A stretch of 64,000 nt of DNA from Anaerosolibacter carboniphilus (GCF_014205875.1 NZ_JACHEN010000010.1:62001-126000), one strand, 5' to 3'. Positions 34,324-45,524 are shown, counted from the stretch's first letter. Numbers and translations: made by a program. Notes: a model not told the origin generated them from the sequence alone.

Positions 34324-35394
34324 ATGTATAAGATCAAGGTAGACTTTTTAATAAATGGCATGATCTTGGCAAAAAATATTTATGACTGTGATGGTACCAT
34401 TTTGCTTGCAGCCGGTGTACGCATAAGGGATAGTTATATAACCAAACTCAAAGAACTTCAAATTGACGAGGTATATATACAAGCAGAAGAAACTGCAGAT
34501 ATGGTGATAGAAGATATCATACATGAGCAAAATAGATTGGAAGCAAGAAAGCTAGCCAAAACCATAATGGAAAACATCAGAATGGGAAATAACATTGAAA
34601 TGAAGGAAATATACAGACGTGTCAATTTGATCATCGATGACTTGCTGAATCATCGAAATGTAATGGTTCAACTCTGTGATATTCGTACAGTAGATGATTA
34701 TACCTTTGCTCATTCTGTAAATGTATGTGTGTTATCCATTATAACAGGTATTTCCATGGGCTATAATCATCAAAGGCTTAGGGATTTGGGAGTAGGTGCC
34801 TTGCTCCATGATATTGGAAAAATGCAAATTGCAGATACTATATTGAATAAGCCTGGTGAACTGAATGAAGATGAATTCGATGTAATTAAAAAGCATTCAG
34901 ATTTAGGGTATGCCCTTTTATGTGAAATTCCAGATATCGCGATAGATGTAAAAATCGTTGCTTTGACGCATCATGAACGCTATGATGGCAGCGGTTATCC
35001 CTTTGGGAAGAAGTCAGAGGAAATTCATGAGTTTTCAAGGATAGTGGCGGTTGCCGATGTCTATGATGCCCTAACCAGCGATCGTGTATATAAGCAGAAA
35101 ATATTACCCCATCAAGCAATGGAATATTTAATAGCCATGGCTGGGCATCTCTTCGATCCAGAGATTGTCAAAGCTTTTATTCGATACATAGCCGTCTATC
35201 CCCTTGGTTACATCGTGGCGTTGAGCTCAGGGGAAAGGGGCATCATTATTGATTCAAATCATCAATTTCCAACGCGACCCAAAATTAGGGTTGTCTATGA
35301 TGCGCAAGGCCAAAAATGTACCGAGAGAAGAGAATTAGATTTAATGGAGCATACATCCATCATGATTACAGATGTATTAGAAAAACTATGGTAG
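34324..35394 (+). CDS. HD-GYP domain phosphodiesterase
   Basis: A 356-residue protein, probably a cyclic-di-GMP phosphodiesterase. The HD motif is in LLHDIGKMQIADTILNKPG near residue 160 and the GYP motif in HHERYDGSGYPFG near 218, followed by VADVYDALTSDRVYK near 240. The first ~110 residues form a short sensor-like region without membrane spans, and the last ~70 residues a small beta-rich domain. It stands alone between terminated units. Confidence 0.9.
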   Translation: MYKIKVDFLINGMILAKNIYDCDGTILLAAGVRIRDSYITKLKELQIDEVYIQAEETADMVIEDIIHEQNRLEARKLAKTIMENIRMGNNIEMKEIYRRVNLIIDDLLNHRNVMVQLCDIRTVDDYTFAHSVNVCVLSIITGISMGYNHQRLRDLGVGALLHDIGKMQIADTILNKPGELNEDEFDVIKKHSDLGYALLCEIPDIAIDVKIVALTHHERYDGSGYPFGKKSEEIHEFSRIVAVADVYDALTSDRVYKQKILPHQAMEYLIAMAGHLFDPEIVKAFIRYIAVYPLGYIVALSSGERGIIIDSNHQFPTRPKIRVVYDAQGQKCTERRELDLMEHTSIMITDVLEKLW

Positions 35395-35508
35395 ATTTGA
35401 TATAATATTAGGTATGAACAATGTTTCATGCCTTTTTATTTTTGTAATTGGCTCAGTGAATACTCCATGTTGATATTCTGCCAGAAGCTTAAAAGAGGTG
35501 ATAAATAG

Positions 35509-36807
35509 ATGACAAAGAATGAACAGATTCTATCCTATATAAAAAGTCTTCCATTAGGAGGCAAAATATCTGTAAGACAGATTGCTCAAGATATGGATGT
35601 CAGCGAAGGAACAGCTTATAAGGCTATTAAGGATGCAGAGCTAGAAGGAGTTGTCAGTACAATACCAAGGGTAGGTACGATACGGGTAGAAAAGGTTGAA
35701 GATAAGAGAATACAGCAGCTGACCTTTGCGGAGATTATCAATATTGTGGAAGGTCAAGTGATCGGCGGTCATGAGGGAATTTATAAAACCATTCGAAAAT
35801 TTGTGATCGGTGCCATGGCCTTAGAAGAAATTGCAAGGTATATTTCAGAGGGTGACCTGCTCATTGTGGGAAACAGAGACGATGTGCACCGGCTTGCATT
35901 GGACAAAGGCTGTGCCATTCTAATTACGGGAGGCTTTTCCTGTAAGGAAGAAATAAAGCGAATAGCTGCTGAAAAAAAGCTTCCTATCATTTCGACAAGC
36001 TATGATACGTTTACAATTACCTCCATCATCAACCGCGATATCCAGGAAAAGCTAATTCGTAAGCAAATACTCCTGGCAGAAGGTATCATGCCTAAAAAAT
36101 TACATTATCTAGAAAATAGCTATAAAGTACGGGATATGAAACGGGTGATGAAGCAAACAGGACATAGCAGATTTCCAGTGGTAGATAAAAATATGCACGT
36201 GATAGGAGTTGTCACACCCCGGGATATCGCGGGGGTTGATGATGATGAGTGGATTAGCAGCCATATGACGGAAAATCCTATCATTATCGACAGAACAACC
36301 TCTGTTGCCTATGTATCCCATGTCATGATCTGGGAAGGTATTGAAATGGTTCCTGTTGCGGATGGGAAAAAGCTGGTGGGTGTAGTAACGCGCCAAGACG
36401 TTATTCGAGGGCTTCAGTATATAAGAAGCCAGCCCCATCTTGGAGAGTCCTTTGAAGATATATTATTGAATCATTGCAAGATGGAAGAAACGGAAAAAGG
36501 CGTGATGATGACTGGAGAGATCACACCCATGATGCTTAATGAATTAGGAATTGCCAGTGCAGGAGTTTTAGTTATGCTCATGTCTACAGCAGGATATCTG
36601 GCGATTAAAAAGCATAAGCATCTTGACAGTGTATTGGATAGCTTTATGATCTACTTTATCAAACCATTACAGATGGAGAGCAAGATTGAGATTCAAGCGG
36701 AGATCATCAATATGGGGAGAAAATTTTATAAAGTTGATATCTCTGTTTTTCATGAAAAGGAAATTGTTTCAAAAGCCATGATGTCAGCGAAGCTGCTGAA
36801 AAAATAA
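35509..36807 (+). CDS. ytoI: YtoI-like protein: HTH, DRTGG, two CBS and hotdog domains
   Basis: A 432-residue protein with four parts: an N-terminal winged helix (GGKISVRQIAQDMDVSEGTAYKAIK) at about 15-45; a DRTGG domain at about 70-185; a pair of CBS domains at about 195-305 (HSRFPVVDKNMHVIGVVTPRDI and MVPVADGKKLVGVVTRQD); and a thioesterase-like hotdog domain from about 320. The layout equals B. subtilis YtoI, whose function is not established; CBS domains suggest nucleotide sensing. It lies 23 bases before dnaE, as in many Firmicutes. Confidence 0.88.
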   Translation: MTKNEQILSYIKSLPLGGKISVRQIAQDMDVSEGTAYKAIKDAELEGVVSTIPRVGTIRVEKVEDKRIQQLTFAEIINIVEGQVIGGHEGIYKTIRKFVIGAMALEEIARYISEGDLLIVGNRDDVHRLALDKGCAILITGGFSCKEEIKRIAAEKKLPIISTSYDTFTITSIINRDIQEKLIRKQILLAEGIMPKKLHYLENSYKVRDMKRVMKQTGHSRFPVVDKNMHVIGVVTPRDIAGVDDDEWISSHMTENPIIIDRTTSVAYVSHVMIWEGIEMVPVADGKKLVGVVTRQDVIRGLQYIRSQPHLGESFEDILLNHCKMEETEKGVMMTGEITPMMLNELGIASAGVLVMLMSTAGYLAIKKHKHLDSVLDSFMIYFIKPLQMESKIEIQAEIINMGRKFYKVDISVFHEKEIVSKAMMSAKLLKK

Positions 36808-36830
36808 TCTAAGGGAGAAAGGAGGCGCCT

Positions 36831-39800
36831 ATGAAAGATTTTGTTCATCTCCACCTTCATACAGAGTATAGTTTATTAGATGGATTCGCAAGAATTTCTC
36901 AATTGATGAAGCTGGTAAAGGAACTGGGTATGAAAGCAGTGGCCATTACGGATCACGGTTCCATGTTTGGGGTCATTGATTTTTACAAACAAGCTAAAAA
37001 ACATGGCATTAAGCCCATCATTGGTTGTGAGGTATATACATCGGCCAGAACCATGTATGATAAGGATCCTGTAAAGGATAAGAACCAAGGACACTTGGTT
37101 CTTTTGGCAAAGGATATGACAGGATATAAAAATATCATGAAGCTGGTTTCCATGGCTTATATTGATGGTTTTTATTATAAACCCAGAATTGATTTATCCC
37201 TATTGGAAAAGCACAGTGAAGGAATTATTGCCCTAAGTGCGTGCTTGGCTGGAAGTATTCAACGGGAGTTGATGAATGATAATTATGAGGGTGCCAAAAA
37301 GGAAGCCCTCAGATTAGAGAACATATTTGGAAAGGGCAATTTCTATCTAGAACTCCAGGATCATGGCATTGAGGAACAACAAAAGGTAAACCACGGATTG
37401 ATGAGGTTAAGTAAAGAAATCGATATTCCATTGGCAGCTACTAATGATGTGCATTATCTCAAAAAAGAAGATGCCCATGTCCATGATGTACTGCTGTGCA
37501 TTCAGACAGGAAAAACCTTGGAGGATCAAGAACGTTTGAAGTTTCCTTCTGAGGAATTTTACGTAAAGTCACCAGAAGAAATGGTAAAACTTTTTCCCTA
37601 TGCACCAGAAGCCATAGAAAATACTGTAAAGATCGCTGAATTATGCAATGTGGAATTCGACTTTAATCAGATTCACCTACCGAAATATGATGTGCCCGAT
37701 GGATATGATGAGAAAAAATATTTGAGAGAGCTTTGCTATAAAGGACTGGAAGAAAGATATGGGGATTATGGTCAGGAATTGGTAGACCGACTGGATTATG
37801 AGTTAAATACTATCGAAAACATGGGTTATGTGGAGTATTTTCTCATCGTGTGGGATTTCATACGCTATGCTAAAGAACATAATATCATGGTAGGGCCTGG
37901 TCGTGGTTCCGCCGCAGGCAGCATTGTGGCATATACTTTGGGGATTACGGATATTGATCCCATAAAATATAACCTCATTTTTGAGAGATTTTTAAATCCA
38001 GAAAGAATCAGCATGCCTGATATTGATATTGATTTTTGTTTTGAAAGAAGACAAGAGGTTATCGACTATGTAATACGAAAGTATGGGCAGGAGAAGGTTG
38101 CACAAATCATTACTTTTGGAACCATGGCGGCCCGAGCTGCCATTCGGGATGTAGGAAGAGCTTTAAATTTACCATACGCCAGGGTGGATCAGATTGCGAA
38201 ACAGATCCCCTTCCAATTGGGTGTAACTATTGACAAGGCATTAGAACTAAACAAGAGCTTAAAGGATCTGTATGATGAGGACCAAGAAGCTAAATATTTG
38301 ATAGATGCAGCCAGGGCTGTGGAGGGGATGCCAAGACATGCCTCTACCCATGCAGCAGGTGTAGTAATTTCTAAAGAGGCTGTGGATGAGTATGTGCCCC
38401 TCTACATGCATGACAATGGCATCACCACCCAGTTTACCATGGGGACATTGGAAGAACTGGGATTATTAAAGATGGATTTCTTGGGTTTAAGGAATCTTAC
38501 GGTAATACGGGATGCCTTGGACTTGATTGAGAAAAACTATGGTATCAAAATTGATTTTTCAAAAATGGATTATGATGATAAGAAGGTTTATGAGATGATC
38601 AGCCGCGGCGACACCTTAGGGGTCTTCCAGTTGGAGAGTTCTGGCATGCGTCAATTTATGAAGGATTTGAAGCCTGACTGCTTTGAGGATATTATCGCGG
38701 GCATCTCACTTTTTAGACCGGGCCCTATGGATTCTATTCCGAAATATATTGCCTATAAAAATAATCCTACTGCGGTGAAGTACCTTCATCCGAAGCTGGA
38801 GCCCATCCTGAATGTTACCTATGGCTGTTTGGTTTATCAGGAGCAGGTAATGCAAGTGGTGAGAGACTTAGGCGGGTATTCCTATGGACGCAGTGACTTG
38901 GTTCGCCGGGCCATGGGAAAGAAGAAGATGGATGTGATGGAGCAGGAACGACAATATTTCATCTATGGCAAAGAAGATGAGAACGGAAATCTAGAGAACC
39001 CAGGGTGTATTCGAAATGGTGTACCGGAGGAGATTGGGAACCAGATTTTTGACGATATGATTGATTTTGCCAAGTATGCCTTTAATAAATCCCATGCGGC
39101 GGCCTATGCTGTTCTAGGATATGAGACTGCCTATTTGAAATACTACTATCCTGTAGAGTTTATGGCGGCATTGATTACCAGTGTCATGGGGAATGCTTCC
39201 AAGGTGGCTCAATATATTCAGGATTGTAAAAAGTTAGGTATTGAAATATTGCCTCCCAGTGTGAATGAAAGTTATGGGAAGTTCACTGTGGAAGGCGGGA
39301 AAATTAGGTTTGGTTTGATGGCTGTCAAAAACGTGGGTTTATCAGTTATTGAAGCGATTGTGACGGCGAGGGATCAAAAAGGTAAGTTTGTTAGCTTTAT
39401 GGATTTTTGTGATAAGGTAGACACAAAAGAAATGAACAAGCGAGCCATTGAAAGCCTCATTAAATGTGGTGCCTTTGACCATATGGGCGCAAACCGAGCC
39501 CAGCTTTTGGCTATTTATGAAAAGGTGCTGGATGGAATTCATCAGGATCGGAAACGGAATATTGATGGACAGGTATCTCTCTTCAGTGCCTTTGAAGAGG
39601 TGATACCGCAGACCATGGGAGAAGAAATGCTTCCCAAAGTGGCGGAATTCCAATTAAAGATTCTTTTGATGATGGAAAAGGAAATGTTGGGATTGTACAT
39701 CAGTGGACATCCATTGGCTGAATTTGCTGAGGAAATCAAAGAAATCTCTACCGTGAGCACCGGAGAGTTGATGGAGTTAAAGGAAGATTTTGAAAACAGT

Positions 39801-40340
39801 GACTTAGAAGATGGATCCTTCGTCCGCATTGCGGGTTTGATTGTTCATCGACAGAATAAAGTAACAAAGAACAACAACATGATGGCATTTTTGAACCTGG
39901 AGGATTTATTTGGATCTGTGGAAGTCCTTGTATTTCCAAATGTCTACGAAAAACATGTGAGCCTTCTGACGGAGGATAGTGCCGTGGTGATTGACGGTAG
40001 GATCAATATGAAAGAAGATGAGGAACCTAAAATTATTGCAGAAAAAATAGTACCCTTGGTGAAAAAAAACAAAGGGGAAGGGGCTGCTGCTTCTGCAAAA
40101 GTCCCGGGACAGAAACTCTCTTTAAAAATCAGTAAGGAAAAAGGTATGCACATGCTGGAACAGATTAAGCCGACTTTAAGCAAGTGGAAGGGAGATATAC
40201 CTGTCTATCTCTATGTGGAGGGAGAAGATTCCAAGCTTGTGAAAATGAAGGCGGAGAAGAATCTGTGGGTAGAATTGAATCCCAGCTTATTAGAGGAATT
40301 AGCCCAACTACTAGGGCGTGATTGTATCAAAGTGAGTTAA
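36831..40340 (+). CDS. dnaE: DNA polymerase III subunit alpha
   Basis: Replicative polymerase of 1169 residues. The N-terminal PHP domain begins VHLHLHTEYSLLDGFARI. The polymerase core shows GPGRGSAAGSIVAYTLGI near 360 and the catalytic aspartates in PDIDIDFCFERR near 400. Fingers, a beta-clamp-binding region and a C-terminal OB-fold (VRIAGLIVHRQNKVTKNNNMM near 1000) follow. Most Clostridia also carry PolC; this is the DnaE type. AAAGGAGG precedes ATG. Confidence 0.96.
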   Translation: MKDFVHLHLHTEYSLLDGFARISQLMKLVKELGMKAVAITDHGSMFGVIDFYKQAKKHGIKPIIGCEVYTSARTMYDKDPVKDKNQGHLVLLAKDMTGYKNIMKLVSMAYIDGFYYKPRIDLSLLEKHSEGIIALSACLAGSIQRELMNDNYEGAKKEALRLENIFGKGNFYLELQDHGIEEQQKVNHGLMRLSKEIDIPLAATNDVHYLKKEDAHVHDVLLCIQTGKTLEDQERLKFPSEEFYVKSPEEMVKLFPYAPEAIENTVKIAELCNVEFDFNQIHLPKYDVPDGYDEKKYLRELCYKGLEERYGDYGQELVDRLDYELNTIENMGYVEYFLIVWDFIRYAKEHNIMVGPGRGSAAGSIVAYTLGITDIDPIKYNLIFERFLNPERISMPDIDIDFCFERRQEVIDYVIRKYGQEKVAQIITFGTMAARAAIRDVGRALNLPYARVDQIAKQIPFQLGVTIDKALELNKSLKDLYDEDQEAKYLIDAARAVEGMPRHASTHAAGVVISKEAVDEYVPLYMHDNGITTQFTMGTLEELGLLKMDFLGLRNLTVIRDALDLIEKNYGIKIDFSKMDYDDKKVYEMISRGDTLGVFQLESSGMRQFMKDLKPDCFEDIIAGISLFRPGPMDSIPKYIAYKNNPTAVKYLHPKLEPILNVTYGCLVYQEQVMQVVRDLGGYSYGRSDLVRRAMGKKKMDVMEQERQYFIYGKEDENGNLENPGCIRNGVPEEIGNQIFDDMIDFAKYAFNKSHAAAYAVLGYETAYLKYYYPVEFMAALITSVMGNASKVAQYIQDCKKLGIEILPPSVNESYGKFTVEGGKIRFGLMAVKNVGLSVIEAIVTARDQKGKFVSFMDFCDKVDTKEMNKRAIESLIKCGAFDHMGANRAQLLAIYEKVLDGIHQDRKRNIDGQVSLFSAFEEVIPQTMGEEMLPKVAEFQLKILLMMEKEMLGLYISGHPLAEFAEEIKEISTVSTGELMELKEDFENSDLEDGSFVRIAGLIVHRQNKVTKNNNMMAFLNLEDLFGSVEVLVFPNVYEKHVSLLTEDSAVVIDGRINMKEDEEPKIIAEKIVPLVKKNKGEGAAASAKVPGQKLSLKISKEKGMHMLEQIKPTLSKWKGDIPVYLYVEGEDSKLVKMKAEKNLWVELNPSLLEELAQLLGRDCIKVS

Positions 40341-40357
40341 TCATATGTTGCTATTTT

Positions 40358-40392
40358 AAGAACAGGGTGTGTTTATACCCTGTTCTTTCTAT
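40358..40392 (+). terminator. Intrinsic terminator of dnaE
   Basis: An 11-bp stem, 40358-40368 with 40377-40387, followed by TCTATTT. Confidence 0.85.
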
Positions 40393-40537
40393 TTGTGATC
40401 AAGTTCCCATTTAAAATTGGCACAGGACAAAGGGGAAGATAATATACTGATAATGGTAAGCGTATTTCAGATGTTGAATATGAACCCATATGTGTGCAGT
40501 ATAGCTTGGGCGAGTGAAAGAGGGGAGGTACCACAAC

Positions 40538-42196
40538 ATGGAAGAAGGAATTCATATTATGATTGACCACAAAGAAAGCGTCGAAATACAAAAAGGGATG
40601 ACACTTTTGGAACTGAGCAATACATATAAACATCAATATGGAACACCCATTGTGGCAGCGAAAGTGAATAATGATCTGAAAGAACTAAATTATGTTGTAA
40701 ACGAAGCCGCAAACATTGAATTTATCGATTTAACAAAAATCGACGGTATACGGATCTACCAAAGGAGCCTGGTGTTTGTATTTATTCGGGCAGCCATGGA
40801 AATACTGCCAGACAGCAAGGTCACCATTGAGCATTCACTCAGTCGAGGATTATATTGTGAAATTCACTACAAGCGACCCATCTACGAATCAGATGTTTTA
40901 GAGATTGAGGCGAGGATGAAGGAGATCGTTGAACGGGATGAGCCCATTACAAAAAATAACACGACCATTGAGGAGGCGAAGGAGATCTTTGCAGAATGGC
41001 ATCTTGATCCTAAAATTAAGCTCCTTGATTATAAGACCATAACTGATATCAATATTTATTCCTGTGGATGGCTGAAAAATTATTTCTATGGATATATGGT
41101 ACCGAGCACGGGCTATCTAAAGCTATTCAAACTAAAGTACTACATGCCAGGTATTATTTTAATCCATCCGGAAAAATCCAATCCAAATCAATTGCCTGAG
41201 TATCATGAACAGCATAAAATGGCTGCCATTTTTAAGGAATCTGCCAATTGGGCGAAAATTATGAACGTGGAGTATGTGGCCAGTTTGAATCACTTGATTG
41301 AGCACAAAAAACATGGTGAAATCATCCGCGTTGCCGAGGCCCTTCATGAAAAAAAAATAGCTCATATTGCAGATCTAATTACCCAAAAAAAGAAAAGAAT
41401 CGTGCTGATTGCTGGGCCATCCTCCTCTGGGAAAACTACATTTGCGCAAAAGCTCATCGTTCAGCTAAAGGTGAATGGCTTAAATCCTGTATCCCTATCA
41501 ACCGACGATTATTTCGTCAATCGAGAACTCACACCAAGGGATGAAAAGGGTGAGTATAATTTTGAAGCATTGGAAGCGGTGGATGTAGACTTGTTTAATG
41601 AGCACCTTACGAAACTCATCCTTGGTGAAGTCGTGGAAATCCCAAGCTTTAATTTTCAAAAGGGCATTCGTGAATATAAGGAGCGTTTCTTAAAAGTAAA
41701 AGAGGATCAACCCATTATCATTGAAGGAATTCATGGACTGAATGAGCGGTTGACGGAAGATATTCCCCATGACAAGAAATTCAAGATATATATCAGTGCA
41801 TTAACCCAATTAAACATCGACGATCATAACAGGATCAATACCACAGATACACGATTGATCAGAAGAATTATAAGAGATAATAAATATCGTGGGAAAACTG
41901 CTCTGGATACATTAAAACTATGGGAATCGGTTCGCAGAGGAGAAGAAAAGTATATTTTCCCTTACCAAGAAGATGCTGATATCATGTTCAATTCATCCTT
42001 AATCTACGAGTTGGCTGTTTTAAAAAAGCATATTGAACCCCTTCTATTGGAGATAAGCATGGAAGAGAAGGAATATTCTGAGGCAAAGCGGCTTCTTAAA
42101 TTTTTAAGCTATTTTCTATCGATTGTAGATGATTGCCTCATCCCCAAAAACTCATTGATTCGTGAGTTTATCGGTGGAAGCTGGTTCTATGAGTAA
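40538..42196 (+). CDS. TGS-domain nucleoside (uridine) kinase-like protein
   Basis: A 552-residue protein. The first ~65 residues resemble a TGS domain (VEIQKGMTLLELSN), and the next ~190 resemble the editing-type N-terminal region of threonyl-tRNA synthetase. A P-loop kinase of the uridine kinase/phosphoribulokinase family follows: Walker A GPSSSGKTT near 299, STDDYF near 325 and EGIHGLN near 400. The fusion is known in Clostridia and Thermotoga; its substrate is unknown. ATG 40538 follows GGGAGG; GTG 40514 is upstream of that site. Confidence 0.88.
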   Translation: MEEGIHIMIDHKESVEIQKGMTLLELSNTYKHQYGTPIVAAKVNNDLKELNYVVNEAANIEFIDLTKIDGIRIYQRSLVFVFIRAAMEILPDSKVTIEHSLSRGLYCEIHYKRPIYESDVLEIEARMKEIVERDEPITKNNTTIEEAKEIFAEWHLDPKIKLLDYKTITDINIYSCGWLKNYFYGYMVPSTGYLKLFKLKYYMPGIILIHPEKSNPNQLPEYHEQHKMAAIFKESANWAKIMNVEYVASLNHLIEHKKHGEIIRVAEALHEKKIAHIADLITQKKKRIVLIAGPSSSGKTTFAQKLIVQLKVNGLNPVSLSTDDYFVNRELTPRDEKGEYNFEALEAVDVDLFNEHLTKLILGEVVEIPSFNFQKGIREYKERFLKVKEDQPIIIEGIHGLNERLTEDIPHDKKFKIYISALTQLNIDDHNRINTTDTRLIRRIIRDNKYRGKTALDTLKLWESVRRGEEKYIFPYQEDADIMFNSSLIYELAVLKKHIEPLLLEISMEEKEYSEAKRLLKFLSYFLSIVDDCLIPKNSLIREFIGGSWFYE

Positions 42197-42220
42197 CATA
42201 ATGATGAATACAGAGATGAG

Positions 42221-42249
42221 AGCAACGAATATCCGTTGCTTTTGTCTTT
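42221..42249 (+). terminator. Intrinsic terminator of the nucleoside kinase gene
   Basis: AGCAACG (42221-42227) pairs with CGTTGCT (42234-42240), followed by TTTGTCTTT. Confidence 0.75.
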
Positions 42250-42471
42250 ATTGGAGATCAAAAGCACGGGCTTTATGCGGAGATATCGTAATGAAGAAAA
42301 ATAATAATGGAAAGACTATAATAAAAAGTAACACCTTTCTTGATACGGATGATATAATCTATACATAGAAAGGACATTATTTTACAGAATATATAGTACC
42401 GATATTGAAATTAACTTGATTTTAGATTAAAATATAAACAAAATTACTACTCCAAAGAGGAGGGCCTATGG

Positions 42472-42660
42472 ATGTGGACTGTTGTATATATGGCACATAG
42501 TCAAGAAGACGCGGATAAGATTAAGACTACCTTAAGCGAAGAAGGATTTTTAGTAAAAATTAGGCCGATCGGTAAGGAAGAAAATCGGGTATATGAAGTA
42601 CTGGTACCGAATGGGGAAGTAGAGGAAGTACACGAGGTTTTAATTGACCTAGGCTTATAA
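42472..42660 (+). CDS. Conserved small protein upstream of pfkA
   Basis: A 62-residue protein with a beta-alpha-beta pattern, opening WTVVYMAHSQEDADKIKTTL. It resembles small DUF2007-like 'putative signal transducing' proteins found near glycolytic genes in Clostridia, but I cannot assign a function. GGAGG precedes the ATG by eight bases. It probably heads the pfkA-pyk transcript, with a long hairpin between it and pfkA. Confidence 0.75.
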   Translation: MWTVVYMAHSQEDADKIKTTLSEEGFLVKIRPIGKEENRVYEVLVPNGEVEEVHEVLIDLGL

Positions 42661-42673
42661 GAAAGAGCTATAC

Positions 42674-42710
42674 TAAGGGAAAGACCTTTTTTAAAAGGGA
42701 CTTTCCCTTA
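42674..42710 (+). promoter_or_regulatory. Long hairpin ahead of pfkA
   Basis: TAAGGGAAAG (42674-42683) pairs with CTTTCCCTTA (42701-42710), with an inner CCTTTT/AAAAGG stem. There is no T-run after it. It lies 57 bases before pfkA and may be a processing site or mRNA stabiliser. Confidence 0.6.
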
Positions 42711-42766
42711 AGAAATGTTTAGAAATATCTGAATACATAGTATTAAGAAAGGGGACTCGAAAGAAC

Positions 42767-43729
42767 ATGCGAAAAATTGGGGTGCTAACAAGTGGTGGTG
42801 ATTCACCAGGAATGAATGCCGCCATAAGAGCTGTGGTGAGATCAGCCATCTATCATGATATAAAAGTGGTAGGGATTAAAAGAGGTTATGAGGGACTCAT
42901 CAATGGAGACATTGAAGATATGAATCTATCCTCGGTGGCAGATATCATTCATCGTGGCGGTACCATGCTGAGAACTGCAAGAAGCGATGAGTTTAGAACA
43001 GAAAAAGGATTTAATAAGGCTTTAAATGTCATCAAGATCTTCGGTATAGAAGGGATTGTGGTAATTGGAGGCGATGGTTCATTCAAGGGAGCAGAGAAAC
43101 TGAGTCAAGCTGGTATAAGTACCGTTGGTTTGCCAGGTACCATCGACAACGATTTGGCCTATACTGACTATACCATTGGATTTGACACAGCAGTCAACAC
43201 GGTGGTCAATGCCATCAGTAACATTAGAGATACATCCACTTCCCATGGAAGAGCCAACATTGTGGAGGTAATGGGAAGACATTGTGGAGATATTGCCCTT
43301 TATGCAGGATTGGCTGGCGGTGCAGAAAGTATTATCGTACCAGAAGAGCCGTTTTCCATCGATGAGATCTGCAAAAGACTGATTCAAGGAAGAAATCGTG
43401 GAAAGCTACATAGCATTATTATTCTGGCTGAGGGTGTACTGAATGATGCCAACGAGCTTGCGAAGGCCATTGTAGAGAAAACGGGCGCAGATACAAGACT
43501 GACAACCCTAGGGCATATACAAAGGGGCGGAAGTCCAACAGCTTTTGACAGAAATCTGGCAAGCCGTATGGGTGGCAGAGCAGTGCAACTGATGATGGAA
43601 AACAAAACCAGCCGTGTTGTGGGCATCAAAGGTAATGAAATTATTGATTTAGATATTTCAGAAGCTCTTTCCATAAAGAAAGAAATCAATAAAGATATGT
43701 TTGAATTGGCAAAAATATTATCAATTTAG
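42767..43729 (+). CDS. pfkA: 6-phosphofructokinase
   Basis: ATP-dependent phosphofructokinase of 320 residues, the committed step of glycolysis. Motifs are [16 protein letters not shown] near residue 6, [12 protein letters not shown] near 103 (Gly after the first Asp marks the ATP-using type), [21 protein letters not shown] near 123 and [10 protein letters not shown] near 170. It is directly followed by pyk, the usual Firmicutes pair. Confidence 0.97.
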   Translation: MRKIGVLTSGGDSPGMNAAIRAVVRSAIYHDIKVVGIKRGYEGLINGDIEDMNLSSVADIIHRGGTMLRTARSDEFRTEKGFNKALNVIKIFGIEGIVVIGGDGSFKGAEKLSQAGISTVGLPGTIDNDLAYTDYTIGFDTAVNTVVNAISNIRDTSTSHGRANIVEVMGRHCGDIALYAGLAGGAESIIVPEEPFSIDEICKRLIQGRNRGKLHSIIILAEGVLNDANELAKAIVEKTGADTRLTTLGHIQRGGSPTAFDRNLASRMGGRAVQLMMENKTSRVVGIKGNEIIDLDISEALSIKKEINKDMFELAKILSI

Positions 43730-43748
43730 AAAATGAGGAGGGACATGG

Positions 43749-45506
43749 ATGAGAAAGACAAAAATTGTATGTACCATAGGGCCAGCTAGTGAGAAAAAGG
43801 ATGTATTGGAAAAGATCATCCTCCAAGGAATGAATGTGGCTCGTTTAAATTTTTCTCATGGAAGTCATGAAGAGCATTTAAAGCGTATTGAGGTAGTGAA
43901 GGAAGTAAGGGGAGAATTAGGTTTGCCTGTGGCCATATTATTGGATACCAAGGGACCAGAAATCAGAACAGGAAACTTTAAAGATGGAGAGGCTTTCCTG
44001 CAAGAGGGAAAAGAGTATACCCTGACTACAAGAGATCTTCCAGGTGATGAAAATATCTGTACGATTTCCTATAAAGAACTTCCTCAGGATGTAAAAAAGG
44101 GAGATAGCATTCTGATCGATGATGGTTTGATCTGTCTAGAGGTGTTAGAAGTCATTGAAAATACAGACATTAAATGTTCAATAAAAAATTCGGGTACGGT
44201 AAAGAACCACAAGGGCGTAAATGTCCCGGGGGTAAAAATCAATTTACCAGCCATTACGCAGAAGGATACCGATGATATTGTGTTTGGTATCCAAAATGAT
44301 ATCGACTTCATAGCGGCATCCTTTGTAAGAAAAGCTTCCGATGTATTAGAAATTAGAAAAATTTTAGAAGCCCATAATGCTGGAGATATCCAGATTATAT
44401 CGAAGATCGAAAACCAAGAGGGTGTAGACAACATCGACGAAATCATCGAAATATCCGATGGAATTATGGTAGCCAGAGGAGACCTGGGCGTTGAGATCCC
44501 AACAGAACAAGTACCATTGGTGCAAAAGATGATTATCAAAAAGTGCAATGCAGTAGGTAAGCCAGTCATTACAGCCACTCAGATGCTTGATTCCATGATT
44601 CGTAATCCAAGACCTACCAGAGCAGAGGTAACTGATGTGGCCAATGCCATTTTTGATGGAACAGATGCCATCATGCTATCTGGAGAGACAGCCGCAGGAA
44701 AGTATCCTATTGAAGCGGTAAGTACCATGGCCAATATTGCAAAAACTACAGAGGCCTCCCTTAATTATGAGCAGATTTTGAAAGAAAAGGGAATCGGTAA
44801 GGACAAAACCATTACAGATGCTATCAGCCATGCTACTTGTACGACTGCGCAAGATTTAGGGGCATCAGCCATTATCACAGCGACTTCATCAGGCCATACA
44901 GCAAGAATGGTTTCCAAGTTTAGACCAAAGGCACCGATCATTGCTACGACGACAGGGCAAAAAGTAGCTAGAAAGTTAGCTTTGACATGGGGCACTTATC
45001 CTGTGGTGATTCGAGAAGCAAAATCTACCGACGAAGTATTTGATGCAGCAATCCAGAAATCCCTTGATACAGGTCATATCAAAGGCGGAGATTTGATCGT
45101 TATTACTGCAGGCGTACCTGTAGGTGTGGCTGGTACAACAAATACGATCAAGGTTCATATTGTAGGTGAAATCCTAGTAAAGGGTATGGGTGTCGGTAAA
45201 AACTCTGCCGTTGGCAAGGTGTCCATCGTGAACAATGTTGAAGAGGCAGAAACTAAATTCAATGACGGTGACATATTGGTTGCCGTAGCTACTGACAAAG
45301 ACATGGTGAAGTACATGGAAAGAGCAGCAGCCATCATTGTTGAAGAAGGCGGATTGACCTCCCATGCAGCCATCGTTGGCTTACATTTAGGTATTCCTGT
45401 GATTGTGGGCACCGCCAATGCTACGACCATATTAAAAGATGAAATGATGGTAACCGTTGACAGCATCAGAGGATTGGTGTACCAAGGAAAAGCCAGGGTA
45501 TTATAA
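43749..45506 (+). CDS. pyk: Pyruvate kinase with C-terminal PEP-utiliser-like domain
   Basis: Makes pyruvate and ATP from phosphoenolpyruvate. The 585 residues include the ~470-residue core ([13 protein letters not shown] near 33, [10 protein letters not shown] near 64, [12 protein letters not shown] near 240, [10 protein letters not shown] near 276) plus an extra C-terminal domain of ~110 residues with [21 protein letters not shown] near 536, like the mobile domain of PEP-utilising enzymes. This extension occurs in bacillary pyruvate kinases too. GGAGGG precedes ATG. Confidence 0.97.
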   Translation: MRKTKIVCTIGPASEKKDVLEKIILQGMNVARLNFSHGSHEEHLKRIEVVKEVRGELGLPVAILLDTKGPEIRTGNFKDGEAFLQEGKEYTLTTRDLPGDENICTISYKELPQDVKKGDSILIDDGLICLEVLEVIENTDIKCSIKNSGTVKNHKGVNVPGVKINLPAITQKDTDDIVFGIQNDIDFIAASFVRKASDVLEIRKILEAHNAGDIQIISKIENQEGVDNIDEIIEISDGIMVARGDLGVEIPTEQVPLVQKMIIKKCNAVGKPVITATQMLDSMIRNPRPTRAEVTDVANAIFDGTDAIMLSGETAAGKYPIEAVSTMANIAKTTEASLNYEQILKEKGIGKDKTITDAISHATCTTAQDLGASAIITATSSGHTARMVSKFRPKAPIIATTTGQKVARKLALTWGTYPVVIREAKSTDEVFDAAIQKSLDTGHIKGGDLIVITAGVPVGVAGTTNTIKVHIVGEILVKGMGVGKNSAVGKVSIVNNVEEAETKFNDGDILVAVATDKDMVKYMERAAAIIVEEGGLTSHAAIVGLHLGIPVIVGTANATTILKDEMMVTVDSIRGLVYQGKARVL

Positions 45507-45524
45507 AAATTTTAGAAGTAGAAG

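Noticed and set aside
42162..42368. A 68-codon frame overlapping the end of the nucleoside kinase gene
   Set aside because: It reads through a terminator and lacks a ribosome site.
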